64,000 bases of DNA from an uncultured Candidatus Poseidoniales archaeon (GCA_905182515.1 CAJJBW010000005.1:95180-159179); one strand, 5' to 3'; positions 1 to 9,179 are shown, counted from the first letter of the stretch. Notes: generated by a model from the letters alone, not told the origin. Made by a program: numbers and translations.

Positions 1-123
1 TGGCCAATCAGGACATGATTCACCTGCATCATATATTCGTATAGTCCCTCCGATAGTTATCACTAAAATTGTTATCAAAATAAGGAATATAGTTATTCTC
101 TTAACTTTAATTAGACCTTTCAA
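1..123 (-). CDS. ctaA: Heme A synthase CtaA/COX15, N-terminal part (runs off window)
   Basis: Only the first 41 codons lie in the window, reading out through position 1; the ORF track misses it because it is short. The segment has a basic N-terminus, one hydrophobic helix (about residues 10-26) and then GGTIRIYDAGESCPDWP. This matches the GG-x-R-x-T-GSGLSCPDWP signature after the first membrane helix of CtaA/COX15 heme A synthases, which oxidise the heme O methyl group for aa3-type oxidases. The TTG at 123-121 is the first possible start, because an in-frame TAA precedes it. It lies 39 nt downstream of rpoK on the same strand. The family call rests on this one motif. Confidence 0.7.
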   Translation of the reverse strand, partial: MKGLIKVKRITIFLILITILVITIGGTIRIYDAGESCPDWP

Positions 124-162
124 TTAGATTCACTCCGAACTATAGGTCAAGTAAAACCAAAC

Positions 163-417
163 TCAATCAAGATGCGGGTCGACATCAATTGGAATTCTTT
201 CCTGATCGTATTCTAGTGTTGCAATTTTCATTGGATCTAGGACTACTCTTTCCTTGGCATCATCAACACCATATAACTGTACTAATTCATCATTAAAACT
301 CTCTCTTAACTCTTCTTCAGTTACGTAAAGTGGCGCTCCCATGCTTATTTGAAGTGCTCTAGCACCTATTATTCGTGCCTTTTCAAAGCGGGTGTGAGGT
401 TTCAGTGGCTTAACCAT
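163..417 (-). CDS. rpoK: DNA-directed RNA polymerase subunit K (Rpb6 homologue)
   Basis: Small RNA polymerase subunit equivalent to eukaryotic Rpb6 and bacterial omega, which clamps the largest subunit during assembly. The conserved core [21 protein letters not shown] is present at residues 9-29, nearly the family consensus. The length of 84 residues is within the archaeal range, with a short acidic C-terminal part ending in [10 protein letters not shown]. It sits downstream of the thiolase gene and upstream of ctaA on the same strand, so co-transcription is possible. Firm identification. Confidence 0.93.
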   Translation of the reverse strand: MVKPLKPHTRFEKARIIGARALQISMGAPLYVTEEELRESFNDELVQLYGVDDAKERVVLDPMKIATLEYDQERIPIDVDPHLD

Positions 418-488
418 GTCTCATCCCACTAACAACTCCCAAATAAGGGCTATGACTGTAGCATTACCCGTGTAATCCTATTTTCAAA

Positions 489-1649
489 TTAATTTCTTTC
501 TATAAGCATCGCAACAGCGTTGCCTCCTCCAAGGCAAATTGTTACTATTCCACGCCTACCAGAAGTTCTTTCTAAAGCATTTACTAATGTCATTAAGCAC
601 CTAGTTCCTGTTGCTCCTAATGGATGGCCGATCGCAACAGCCCCTCCGTGGGGGTTGAATTTATCTTCTGAAACCTTAAGTGTAGTTTTGACAGCACAAG
701 ATGCAGATGCAAAAGCTTCATTATGTTCTAATAAGTCTATGTCTGTGATATTCAAAGAATTTCTTTTTAGTAGTATTTCCACTGCTAAAATAGGAGCCGA
801 CATGACTTTACTTGGTTCTACTCCAGAAGTTGTATAGTCGATAATTTTAGCCAAAATAGGCAAATTAAATTTCTTTACAGCATCATCTGAGGCAATTAAT
901 ATCGCCGATGCACCATCAGATAATTGACTCGCATTACCTGCAGTAACTTGCCCCACATCACTAAAAATTGTCCTTAAATTTCTTAATTTACCTATACTTG
1001 TACCTGGGCGTATCCCCTCATCTTTGAATACACCATTTACTTCAAATGTTTCTTTCTTCAACCATCCTTCAATCCATCCTTTATTTGCTAGGACGTGCGA
1101 TCTAACTGCAAATGAATCTGATTGTTCTCTTGTTATGCCGAAATCTATTGCTACAGTTTCTCCTGTATTGCCCATCATTTCTCCTGAATAAGCATCTTTT
1201 AAGCCATCATGGCTCAGGATAGATTCCAAATCTGAAAAATTAATTGCACTTTCTTTTGAAGGATTGTTGATAAAATAAGGAGCATTAGACATAGACTCCA
1301 TTCCCCCTGCTATGACCAAATTTGCCATCTTAGCACGAATATCCGAAGCACCAATCATTACAGCCTTTAAACTAGATCCACAAACCTTGTTTATAGTTGT
1401 ACAAGGTGTTCCAAATGACATCCCAGCTCCCAATGCTACCTGCCTAGCAGGGGCTTGGCCAGCCCCACCTTGTAGGACTTGCCCCATATACAATTGATCT
1501 ATTAAATCCTCTTTGGGATTAATATCTACTCTCTTTAATAATTCTCTAATAGTCATAGCACCTAAGTCAGTTGCACTATAATCGGATAGTAATCCTCGAA
1601 ATTTTCCTACTGGAGTTCTTGCATATGCGCATATGTTGACTGCCTCCAT
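489..1649 (-). CDS. Acetyl-CoA C-acetyltransferase / 3-ketoacyl-CoA thiolase
   Basis: Thiolase that cleaves 3-ketoacyl-CoA with CoA or condenses two acetyl-CoA. The acylated cysteine lies in NKVCGSSLKAV, the catalytic histidine in LLEHNEAFA, and the second cysteine in CLGGGNAVA near the C-terminus; all three signature blocks are intact. The track's ATG at 1679 adds ten odd residues, while the ATG at 1649 (MEAVNICAYARTPVGKF) matches the normal thiolase N-terminus, so I chose it. The gene begins about 50 nt after kynA on the same strand, suggesting co-expression with tryptophan catabolism. Biosynthetic versus degradative direction cannot be settled from sequence. Confidence 0.9.
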   Translation of the reverse strand: MEAVNICAYARTPVGKFRGLLSDYSATDLGAMTIRELLKRVDINPKEDLIDQLYMGQVLQGGAGQAPARQVALGAGMSFGTPCTTINKVCGSSLKAVMIGASDIRAKMANLVIAGGMESMSNAPYFINNPSKESAINFSDLESILSHDGLKDAYSGEMMGNTGETVAIDFGITREQSDSFAVRSHVLANKGWIEGWLKKETFEVNGVFKDEGIRPGTSIGKLRNLRTIFSDVGQVTAGNASQLSDGASAILIASDDAVKKFNLPILAKIIDYTTSGVEPSKVMSAPILAVEILLKRNSLNITDIDLLEHNEAFASASCAVKTTLKVSEDKFNPHGGAVAIGHPLGATGTRCLMTLVNALERTSGRRGIVTICLGGGNAVAMLIERN

Positions 1650-1701
1650 AAATAGTCCGAAAAGAACACTATTATTCAATGGTGTGATTGATATTATATA
1701 T

Positions 1702-2775
1702 TCAAATCAGTGACTTGGAATTAAAACCATAAAATTCTCCATTTTTTAATTTTGGTCTATTTTGTGGTTTTATCAATATGGTCCTTACACCCCAGAGGTC
1801 TTTAAAAATTCTATATTTACTTGTTGCGTCCAAATAATCTACTCCACTCGATCCACCAGTTCCTATTCTCCTCCCCATAATCCTCTCTACCATTCTAGCG
1901 TGAGAATGCCTCCACTTTACAATCGACTCCTCTAATTCAACAATTGCATCAATTAACTTTCTTGGCCAAGTTAATAGGGGCAGTTCTCGATATGATTCAA
2001 TAAATAATAATCCAGCCCTAGATCTACTTATTTCACCATTTGGCTTTAGAAAATCTATGGCACCTTGGTGGCCCATATTTATTCTCTCAGTCATTTTCGA
2101 ATTTGAATTACTGCTGCCATACAAACTCTCTCCATGCCTCTTATGAGATTCTAGGTGTGCATTAACGTAATCCTCAACATTATCTTCATCATTTTCACTA
2201 GCAAAAATAGACCCCATTATTGGAGTTCTTTCAATCCAACTCATTAATGATTCTACTAATGTTTTTTGTCCCATTAACTCTTCTAGGCGAGTTAATATTA
2301 TCGCAGCGCCCGGGTCATTTTTAGCCGCTTTACGAAATCCTTCTATAGGGTCCATCCCTCCTAGCCGGTCTTCATTTTTTAACCCAAGAAGTATCTCAAA
2401 CTCTCTCATCTGATATGATTCAAATCCTGAAGCAGTCCCTAATCCATCTCTAAAAGCTAAAAATCCTTGTGGAGTTAAGGTTTCTAGGACACTCCATTGA
2501 TTCGCCATTAACCTAAAGATTTCTGTAGTCCTTCCCAAGTGGTCAACAGATAATGGAATATCGAGCTCAGACACGTTATCCTTGTTGAGAATATCTCGCA
2601 CTTCTGTTAGTTCTGCAATGATCTGTTTGAACCATAGTTCAAAAGTTTGATGAACTATAATAAAATGCATTTCATCATTAGAAATACCTCTTTCTTCTCC
2701 TTGAAGTTTTAGTAACGCAGGCAATTGCAGATAATCTCCATATGTCCAATTTTTACTCTCCACGTCCTCACTCAT
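1702..2775 (-). CDS. kynA: Tryptophan 2,3-dioxygenase
   Basis: Heme enzyme that opens the indole ring of L-tryptophan to N-formylkynurenine, the first step of the kynurenine pathway. Diagnostic blocks are FIIVHQTFELWFKQ near residues 38-51, where the distal histidine sits, and HARMVERIMGRRIGTGGSSG near residue 295, holding the proximal heme-ligand histidine and the GTGGSSG loop. At 357 residues it is longer than many bacterial forms, nearer eukaryotic length, with an acidic insert (ENDEDNVEDY). It is the leading gene of a minus-strand run followed by thiolase. No kynureninase, formamidase or kynurenine monooxygenase is visible here. The family assignment is firm. Confidence 0.93.
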   Translation of the reverse strand: MSEDVESKNWTYGDYLQLPALLKLQGEERGISNDEMHFIIVHQTFELWFKQIIAELTEVRDILNKDNVSELDIPLSVDHLGRTTEIFRLMANQWSVLETLTPQGFLAFRDGLGTASGFESYQMREFEILLGLKNEDRLGGMDPIEGFRKAAKNDPGAAIILTRLEELMGQKTLVESLMSWIERTPIMGSIFASENDEDNVEDYVNAHLESHKRHGESLYGSSNSNSKMTERINMGHQGAIDFLKPNGEISRSRAGLLFIESYRELPLLTWPRKLIDAIVELEESIVKWRHSHARMVERIMGRRIGTGGSSGVDYLDATSKYRIFKDLWGVRTILIKPQNRPKLKNGEFYGFNSKSLI

Positions 2776-2856
2776 GCCCTTCCGGTTATGTTCATGTTTG
2801 AAGCGTTATCCCCCATTTTAGAAAGATACAAGTGTAGCAACACTATCTCAGTAAAT

Positions 2857-3447
2857 ATGCCGGATGAAGTTAACAGATTAAATAAATCTTTTAAATTTCA
2901 ACTCCCTTACTCTATTTTGATGGTCGAAGAAACTCTCAAATTACAACAAATAAATATCTCAGACTCAGAAGAGCTTTTTCTATTGATTGACTCCAATCGT
3001 AACTATCTTAGAAAATGGTTACCTTGGATTGACGATATTCAATCTCTTGTTGATGAAGAGAATTTTATCAAAAGTACTCTGAGGGATTATGAACAAGGGC
3101 GAGCAATTCATTATGGGGTGATATATGACGGCCGCATCATTGGAACTACGTCGTTAAATTGGATTGATTATAATAATCGTTCATGTGGTGTTGGATATTG
3201 GATAGCAGAAAAACATACTGGTAATGGAGTTGTTACTAGATGTTGCAAACGTCTAATGGAACATTGTTTTTCCGATCTTAAATTCCATCGTTTTGTTCTT
3301 GAAGTAGGAGTCGATAATTTAGCAAGCATAGGTGTTGCAAACCGACTAGAGATGAGATTAGAAGGCAAATCAATAGATAGAGAGTGGTTATATGATCATT
3401 TCATAGATTCATATCTCTATGCCATCACAATTAATGACATAAATTAG
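2857..3447 (+). CDS. GNAT N-acetyltransferase, RimJ/RimL-like
   Basis: Acetyl-CoA-dependent N-acetyltransferase of the RimL/YdaF branch, which modifies protein N-termini or small amines. The family pattern LIDSNRNYLRKWLPWID (NR..L..WLPW) lies near the start of the domain. A central GVGYWIAEKHTGNGVVTRCC block provides the acetyl-CoA pyrophosphate loop, and LEVGVDNLASIGVANRL is the typical ...N..S..v..rlG motif. The track's start at 2725 overlaps the divergent kynA gene and adds an unlikely hydrophobic leader, so I prefer ATG 2857. It converges on the RqcH gene. The substrate is unknown. Confidence 0.75.
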   Translation: MPDEVNRLNKSFKFQLPYSILMVEETLKLQQINISDSEELFLLIDSNRNYLRKWLPWIDDIQSLVDEENFIKSTLRDYEQGRAIHYGVIYDGRIIGTTSLNWIDYNNRSCGVGYWIAEKHTGNGVVTRCCKRLMEHCFSDLKFHRFVLEVGVDNLASIGVANRLEMRLEGKSIDREWLYDHFIDSYLYAITINDIN

Positions 3448-5586
3448 TTAAGGAATTAAACCGTGATTAACCATTGAACAACCTCCCGGTGGTAAGCAAG
3501 ATAATACATCATCTTGAGATAGTCCTGTAGATTTAGCAATTTTATTTGCAATATTTTCCTTTTTTTCCTTGCTTGGAATTATTTTTGCCCAACGTGGAAA
3601 AATACTTGATATAGTATCGGGGGTTCCTAATATTGGTAATGGGACTCCATTTATTACTCCAATACCAATTCCCAATTCTAGAGAAATATCTTTGTACCAA
3701 CTTCTTTTACCTCTAACTACAAAAGACCCTCTACCTAATGATTCTCCACTTTCTGTAGTCTTAGATACCTGACTAGGTCTGGCGTGGAATACTGTTGCCG
3801 CAGCATTTCCGCTCCCCCATGCTCTAGACCAACAAACAGCCATTTGAGCAGCTTCCTGATGTGTTTCCTTTGGTAAATCACGGGCATCTTCAATTTCTCC
3901 AGATAAATTTTGTACTATTTTTAGAGAAATAATGCCTTCCGGTATATTATCCGAGGAAATAGAATTAACTTCAAATCCCTCGCTTAATTTCAATGAGCAA
4001 GAAGCTGCACCATGCAAATCAGCATGAAAATATAAATCATTAGAGTTTAGATGTTTTTTGACAATGTTATCGTTCCCCTTTGCATCATTGCCTCCAACAA
4101 TTAAATTACCATTTTTTAACATACTCCAACGATACTTTTCAAACCAAAATTTCTTACTTCTTTTTGACTCCTTTAGCCTACCTGCAGCTGCGTTTTTTGC
4201 TGCCTTTTTAGATTCCATTGTTTTTGATAGCTCTGTGGTTTCCAATGCCCTTCTCGCCCCGACAGCTTTATTTTTTTGCGACCTAGCATCCTCAAAATAT
4301 CTTTGAGCATTTTGATGTACATTTTTATCAACTTGAAGAGTTATACTCGCCCCTGGATCTCCATCTTCATCAGGAAGATAAGCCACTATTGTTTGTTTAG
4401 CAGGATTTAATTTACCAACCCACGACGCATCCTTTAATTTAGCCTCAATAGATTGCCAATTTTCATTTTTAATTGCAGAATTAAATTGTTCTAGAATATC
4501 ATTGACGTGATCCCAATTCTCCTGAATGGATTTTCCTAATTCTTGATTTATAGCAGCGCGTTGAAGAAATCTATCAATGGCTAACTTTTGTTGTGCAGAC
4601 CTACGATCTAATTTTGCTTGCCTTTCCCCTTCTCCTTTTCCTGAATTTACTAATTTTTCCTCTTCTCTTCGGATAAATGCGGCCGCATCATGAGTTCCAT
4701 ATAATATATCAAAACACAAAGAAAGAGATTCTATTTCAATAGCCATATCTTTATCTAAATAGGGTACATTTATTGGTGCAACCTCAATAATTGTAGATGA
4801 CAAACTATCTCTTTCACTATTTTCGCTTATTTCATTCCATTTTTTTAATGAATTAATATCATCTACCCATATTCTTACAAACTTATTTTCAGAAAGCTCC
4901 TTAACCATATGATTTATGGATTTTTCCAATGAGTCACGTTGTTCAATAGTCATCAAATTAGAAATTATTGATTCTTCTAGATTGGCATTTGAGCAAGCTA
5001 TACTACCATACAAAGCACCAAAATTAGCCCTAACAGCTAGTGTTCTAATCAAATCATGCTCACTTTCGTCTAATAATTGATTAATATTTGCTCTACTTAG
5101 GTTGCGTGGATCTAAAGAAGCAGGAGGGGGAGCATATTCTAATCCTTTTTTTATTATCCTAGTGGAATAATTCGCGTGAGTTAGTGGCTGAATTATAATT
5201 CCATCAGTATCGATTAATAATACGTTTCCATCACGAAATAATTCTATGACAATTTTAATTTCTCCTATTCCACGCTCAAAAACTAGTTCTATTACTCTGT
5301 CAAAGCCATATTGCTTAACTCCTATCAATCTAGCGTTATTCAGATGTTTTCTAATTACCATGGCAAATTGTGATGGTTTTGACGGCATTGGGCGATCCCT
5401 TTGTGAAGTATACATTCTCTTCCCTCTGACAATTACTAAATCAGTTGATGGTAATCCCTTTCTATTCAATTTCAGGACAATTTGCTCATAATGTGGTTGG
5501 TATGCCTTCCTCATCCTTGCACCTATCATATCCTGAAGTTCCTCTACAATCCGTGCGACATCGAAAGAAGAGAACTTGTCGCGCAT
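3448..5586 (-). CDS. rqcH: RqcH/NEMF/Tae2 family ribosome quality-control protein
   Basis: NFACT-family protein. Relatives bind split large ribosomal subunits carrying stalled peptidyl-tRNA and add untemplated alanine tails. The NFACT-N domain (about residues 1-140) has the Asp-Arg pair at 96-97 (YGFDRVIE), equivalent to the D97/R98 pair needed for tailing. A Lys/Glu-rich coiled-coil region spans roughly 300-470. The NFACT-R domain near 490-590 carries GGNDAKGNDNIVKKHL and DLYFHADLHGAAS. The length of 712 residues fits the family. Pelota is also encoded in this window at 48.5 kb, so two ribosome-rescue factors occur in one region. Previously annotated in many genomes as fibronectin-binding protein. 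Confidence 0.9.
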   Translation of the reverse strand: MRDKFSSFDVARIVEELQDMIGARMRKAYQPHYEQIVLKLNRKGLPSTDLVIVRGKRMYTSQRDRPMPSKPSQFAMVIRKHLNNARLIGVKQYGFDRVIELVFERGIGEIKIVIELFRDGNVLLIDTDGIIIQPLTHANYSTRIIKKGLEYAPPPASLDPRNLSRANINQLLDESEHDLIRTLAVRANFGALYGSIACSNANLEESIISNLMTIEQRDSLEKSINHMVKELSENKFVRIWVDDINSLKKWNEISENSERDSLSSTIIEVAPINVPYLDKDMAIEIESLSLCFDILYGTHDAAAFIRREEEKLVNSGKGEGERQAKLDRRSAQQKLAIDRFLQRAAINQELGKSIQENWDHVNDILEQFNSAIKNENWQSIEAKLKDASWVGKLNPAKQTIVAYLPDEDGDPGASITLQVDKNVHQNAQRYFEDARSQKNKAVGARRALETTELSKTMESKKAAKNAAAGRLKESKRSKKFWFEKYRWSMLKNGNLIVGGNDAKGNDNIVKKHLNSNDLYFHADLHGAASCSLKLSEGFEVNSISSDNIPEGIISLKIVQNLSGEIEDARDLPKETHQEAAQMAVCWSRAWGSGNAAATVFHARPSQVSKTTESGESLGRGSFVVRGKRSWYKDISLELGIGIGVINGVPLPILGTPDTISSIFPRWAKIIPSKEKKENIANKIAKSTGLSQDDVLSCLPPGGCSMVNHGLIP

Positions 5587-5645
5587 ACTAATACTGCCTG
5601 CTACTTAGGAGTCATACATCAGTCAATCGCTTAGATTCTTCCAAT

Positions 5646-6503
5646 CTATGTAATAGAGTTGTGAAAATTTTCTATTTCTTTTAATACCCCAGGTTCATGT
5701 GTATATTGATTACTTAAAACCTCAATTAATACACAATTAGGTATCGATTCACTAATTTTCATAACTCCCTCTAGTGCGTGTAATTTATCTGATTCCGCAC
5801 TAAATATTGCGCAAGGGATTGTCGTTTTTATAAAATCTAAATTCATATTATATTTGACATTGGCTCTTGCAGATAATAACATTCTCCAAGGATCTTGAGC
5901 CTTCAACATTCTCCTGTATCTTATTTTTTGACCTTCTTCTTTAACTCTCTTTTCAATAGCAAATAATACTATTTTTAATAATATGGGATATGTAAATTTA
6001 GGAACAGGAAACTTCAGAAATACATTAGCCCATATTGGTGGTATAAAATTAATATTGGGGCCAATCAGTATCGAAGACCTTCCTCCAATAATTTGTTTTT
6101 GATAAGAATTTAGTAAAATCGTTGCGCCTAATGATGAAGAAAACCAATCAATCTTTTCATGTTTAATTTTTAAGAAGTCAATTATAGTAGCAATGTCGTT
6201 TGAATGCACATCCATTTTAAAATCCTTTTTTGTAATTTTTCTATTAATTATTGCACTTTTCTTTTCTCTAGTTTCTATGTAGAGAATTACTCTCTTTGTC
6301 GTCCATTCTGTTAATAATGGACGCCATCCTTCGAATACGGACCCCCAACCTGGAATCATGATTAAAGTGTTCTCAGATTCCGCCGAGGGATTTATTGGAG
6401 TCCATTTCAAAACTCTTAGTGAAACATTATCTTCAACATTAACATATGTTTCAGAGCATTCAGAACCTTGGAGTTGAGGCACCACTCGCCACTGCTCCTT
6501 CAT
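5646..6503 (-). CDS. Alpha/beta-hydrolase fold protein
   Basis: Probable serine hydrolase. The oxyanion region is LIMIPGWGSVFEGW, the nucleophile elbow is WFSSSLGATILL (S-x-S-x-G with Ser in the usual Gly position), the acid is likely in FSAESDKLH and the histidine in YTHEPG close to the C-terminus. It therefore has a plausible complete triad in the correct order for a 285-residue hydrolase. It follows the Nudix-MBL gene by 14 nt on the same strand and is probably co-transcribed with it. There is no signal peptide. The substrate cannot be read from the sequence. Confidence 0.75.
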   Translation of the reverse strand: MKEQWRVVPQLQGSECSETYVNVEDNVSLRVLKWTPINPSAESENTLIMIPGWGSVFEGWRPLLTEWTTKRVILYIETREKKSAIINRKITKKDFKMDVHSNDIATIIDFLKIKHEKIDWFSSSLGATILLNSYQKQIIGGRSSILIGPNINFIPPIWANVFLKFPVPKFTYPILLKIVLFAIEKRVKEEGQKIRYRRMLKAQDPWRMLLSARANVKYNMNLDFIKTTIPCAIFSAESDKLHALEGVMKISESIPNCVLIEVLSNQYTHEPGVLKEIENFHNSIT

Positions 6504-6517
6504 ACTTTTCCGAAGTG

Positions 6518-8062
6518 TTAGTGCCCATAATACTGACTATCTATTTTTTCTATTTCTTCTTCTTTAATTAACTGTTTAAGATGTGCCAAAACTTGGTCAT
6601 TAGCCAGAGTAAAATTTATATTTGGAATACCTAAGTAAACAAATTTAGTTATATCTTGTAAGTTATTTATGCCATTATTTACTGCTTTTAAAATATTTTT
6701 ATGTCTATTTTTCCTATGCATGATATACTTGTCTAGTAACTTATCTGGATTCGCTATTAATGGCCCATGACCGGGAAAAAGCATCTTAGGGCTCATATCT
6801 TTCAATTGCTGTAAACCCTTCATGTATTCTCCCATATCTCCTTCTCCGGAAGGGACTAAGATAGTGCCAACTCCAACGCAATTATCTCCGCTAATTATGC
6901 CAGATTCTCCTTTGATACAAATATGCCCAGGGCAATGGCCAGATGTTTCAATAATCTCCCATAAAGTCTGCCCGGAAGGCCCACTAAGTTCAAAATTATC
7001 TCCTTCTTTCAAATAATATTTTTCGGCATAATCTGGAATAACTTCATGCGTTTCTTTACTGGCCCATATCGGAGCTTGATAAATTTTGGATATTTCATCC
7101 AAGTCACCAATGTGATCTGGGTGCCGATGTGTAAAAATCGTCGCAATTATTTCTGATCCAGAATCACAAACTTCCCTTATTTTATTTGATAGTTCGATAA
7201 GTGAGTCTTTGGTTCTTGCAGCCGGATCAATAATAATTCTCTCTCCTCCTTCTTCTCCAAGGATATAGCAGTTAGTATGAGTTGCAGGCGGTAAAGTCTC
7301 TGTCTTAATCGGAATGCATTCTACGTGAGGTGAAAACTCTATTCTATGATATCCAGAAGGTCTTTTTAGAGACATTGATTCACAAGCACTTTTTAGATTA
7401 CCAGTATTTTCCATTTCATTAACTAAGTCCTTCACTAGAGTTACTATCGGCGGAGGTAATCTGATTTCGTTCCTCTTCCATGAATCTAATAATAATCTTG
7501 GTTTCCACCATTTAAATTCATCAAATTCTGACCTACCAGGGGGGAAAGTTGGCTCAGTAGAGTTGTTACTCAAACTAACATGAAAGAATTTATTCTTAAA
7601 TCGAAGAGGTGAAAATGGTGGCGTCACCCTTTCTGATATTACATTAGCATCTATTCCCTTTACAATTATTTCACCATTCATCAATTTCTTGGCCCAATTT
7701 TTTTTGTCATAACAAATACTTTTCCTAATAAAATCATCTATTTTAATCATTTTTCCATATTCATCAGGCGTAAATCCAACTTCTTCAACAAGCTCGCGAA
7801 GTAAAGAAATTGCTGCTATCCTGTCTTGTCCCTTATCATCTAAAAAACTTGGATTATCCTCTCCAAATTTTATGTCAACTCTACTTATCCCGCCGCCAGG
7901 AAATGACCAAAAATCTGGAAATGACGGCATTTCTGAAACTCTATGCCCCAATAATATTTCATCAAAATTATTCATGTTTCTACTGATTACAGCAGATGCC
8001 GAAAGTCTAGGTTCACTTACACTCGTTAGGGGCATTACAAAACCCTTCGGCGTCTCTCCCAT
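6518..8062 (-). CDS. Fused Nudix hydrolase (NUDT19-like) and metallo-beta-lactamase domain (LACTB2-like)
   Basis: Two enzymes in one chain. Residues about 15-240 form a Nudix domain. FWSFPGGGISRVD is followed, after about 25 inserted residues, by LLRELVEEVGF, so the Nudix box is split as in NUDT19/RP2-type CoA diphosphatases. Residues about 250-510 form a metallo-beta-lactamase fold with FTHRHPDHIGD (HxHxDH), ETSGHCPGHI, SGDN and FPGHGPLI metal ligands. A C-terminal winged-helix-like tail follows, as in LACTB2-type proteins. By family, the first half would hydrolyse a nucleoside diphosphate linked to another moiety, and the second an ester, thioester or RNA phosphodiester. It is co-directional with the hydrolase downstream. 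Confidence 0.85.
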   Translation of the reverse strand: MGETPKGFVMPLTSVSEPRLSASAVISRNMNNFDEILLGHRVSEMPSFPDFWSFPGGGISRVDIKFGEDNPSFLDDKGQDRIAAISLLRELVEEVGFTPDEYGKMIKIDDFIRKSICYDKKNWAKKLMNGEIIVKGIDANVISERVTPPFSPLRFKNKFFHVSLSNNSTEPTFPPGRSEFDEFKWWKPRLLLDSWKRNEIRLPPPIVTLVKDLVNEMENTGNLKSACESMSLKRPSGYHRIEFSPHVECIPIKTETLPPATHTNCYILGEEGGERIIIDPAARTKDSLIELSNKIREVCDSGSEIIATIFTHRHPDHIGDLDEISKIYQAPIWASKETHEVIPDYAEKYYLKEGDNFELSGPSGQTLWEIIETSGHCPGHICIKGESGIISGDNCVGVGTILVPSGEGDMGEYMKGLQQLKDMSPKMLFPGHGPLIANPDKLLDKYIMHRKNRHKNILKAVNNGINNLQDITKFVYLGIPNINFTLANDQVLAHLKQLIKEEEIEKIDSQYYGH

Positions 8063-8201
8063 GCTGTCTCGAAGTGCACCGTAACTTCAAACCCTCTACA
8101 AAAATGATTGAATAGGATGCCTACTCTTGAACGTCTATGAGAGAGGGGTGTAAATCTTTTTTTGGAAAGAATAATATTTCTATTCTCTTGGGGAATTTAT
8201 C

Positions 8202-8381
8202 TTGAGGCCACCAGAAACAATAGAAGAAGAATTAGCAATAATGGCGGAGGCCCTAGAGGCTGGCATAGATCCATTTAAGCCATTAAAAGAACCTTCTAAA
8301 CTAGGAAAGTTAGCCCTGGGATGGTTCCTGATAATACTTATGGTTAGTTGGGCATCGCAATTATTGTATCATTCACTTTGA
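8202..8381 (+). CDS. Small single-pass membrane protein, 59 aa (TTG start)
   Basis: This is the content of the otherwise empty 8063-8445 gap. A TTG-initiated frame encodes an acidic N-terminal half (EEELAIMAEALEAGIDPFKP), a short linker with lysines, and one C-terminal hydrophobic helix ending in SWASQLLYHSL. Below the track's length cut-off. Codon use and the amphipathic-then-hydrophobic layout look genuine, and the last 16 residues recur in a second frame at 9414-9464, which argues that this is translated. No family recognised. Confidence 0.45.
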   Translation: MRPPETIEEELAIMAEALEAGIDPFKPLKEPSKLGKLALGWFLIILMVSWASQLLYHSL

Positions 8382-8382
8382 T
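8331..8382 (+). repeat. Direct repeat, copy A (3' end of small membrane ORF)
   Basis: A stretch of 52 nt matches 9414-9465 with seven differences by direct alignment. The shared core is TGGTTAGTTG followed by CATC/CATCT-CAA and TATCATTC-CTTTGAT. Both copies end on the same in-frame TGA, and the encoded peptides differ at only two of 16 positions (IILMVSWASQLLYHSL versus IILMVSCASQILYHSL). Confidence 0.8.
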
Positions 8383-8469
8383 ATTTTTATTATTATCTTC
8401 TGTTGTTGTAATGATGATTGTGATAAAAACATCAGTACATTTAAATTGATTATATTAAACCCGGAAAAG

Positions 8470-9177
8470 ATGATTGTATCTCATGAGCATCAATTCATCT
8501 TTATCAAGACTAGAAAGACCGCTGGCACCAGTATAGAAGTTACTCTATCTAAGGAATGTGGGTTAAGAGATATAATTACGCCAATTCAAAAAATTGATGA
8601 AGAAATCAGATCAAATTTAGGACACAGAGGGCCACAAAATTATAAAATAACTAAAAACAGGTTATTTGATAATTTAAGGAATTTATTAGGATTTAAACCC
8701 CAAGAACATTATAATCACTCACCAGCAAAATTAATCCGTGAAAGAATAGGTGATTCAGATTTTAATAGTTATCTCAAGTTCTGTGTTGTAAGGAATCCAT
8801 GGGATCGCGCTGTTTCGGAATATTATTGGCTTTTGAACGGTCCAGGGAAAGATAGATGGCCAGAAGGTAAAACATTTGGTGAATTTATTCAAGAGTCTAA
8901 AGCCGATCTATTAAGTGATTCTCATATTTACACCATAGATGGCAAGTCTGCAATAGATCGATTCATAAAATATGAAAATTTAGATGCTGAATTGAATGAA
9001 TGCCTTAAAGAGATTGGGATATCTAATGTCGAATTACCCCGTACAAAGTCAGGTACTCGTAACTCAAAGGCACACTATTCATTATTATTTGATGATGAAT
9101 CTATCAAAAAAATTACTGAGATTTGTTCTTGGGAGATATTAAACTTAGGTTATGAATTTGAAGATAAACGTAATTAA
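8470..9177 (+). CDS. PAPS-dependent sulfotransferase (sulfotransferase family 2-like)
   Basis: Transfers sulfate from PAPS to a carbohydrate or other hydroxyl or amine. The 5'-phosphosulfate loop is FIFIKTRKTAGTSIEV at the very N-terminus, and the 3'-phosphate-binding motif is FCVVRNPWDRAVSEYYW. The spacing suits the HNK-1/heparan-type Sulfotransfer_2 family. At about 235 residues it is compact and lacks a membrane anchor. ATG 8470 is preferred over TTG 8446 because a TTTAAATT box lies about 28 nt upstream. It sits between the two copies of the 52-nt repeat, so it may be an accessory gene that decorates surface glycans or lipids. Confidence 0.85.
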   Translation: MIVSHEHQFIFIKTRKTAGTSIEVTLSKECGLRDIITPIQKIDEEIRSNLGHRGPQNYKITKNRLFDNLRNLLGFKPQEHYNHSPAKLIRERIGDSDFNSYLKFCVVRNPWDRAVSEYYWLLNGPGKDRWPEGKTFGEFIQESKADLLSDSHIYTIDGKSAIDRFIKYENLDAELNECLKEIGISNVELPRTKSGTRNSKAHYSLLFDDESIKKITEICSWEILNLGYEFEDKRN

Positions 9178-9179
9178 TT

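Noticed and set aside
2725-2856. N-terminal extension of the acetyltransferase to 2725
   Set aside because: Overlaps divergent kynA and has no family similarity; ATG 2857 fits the domain start.
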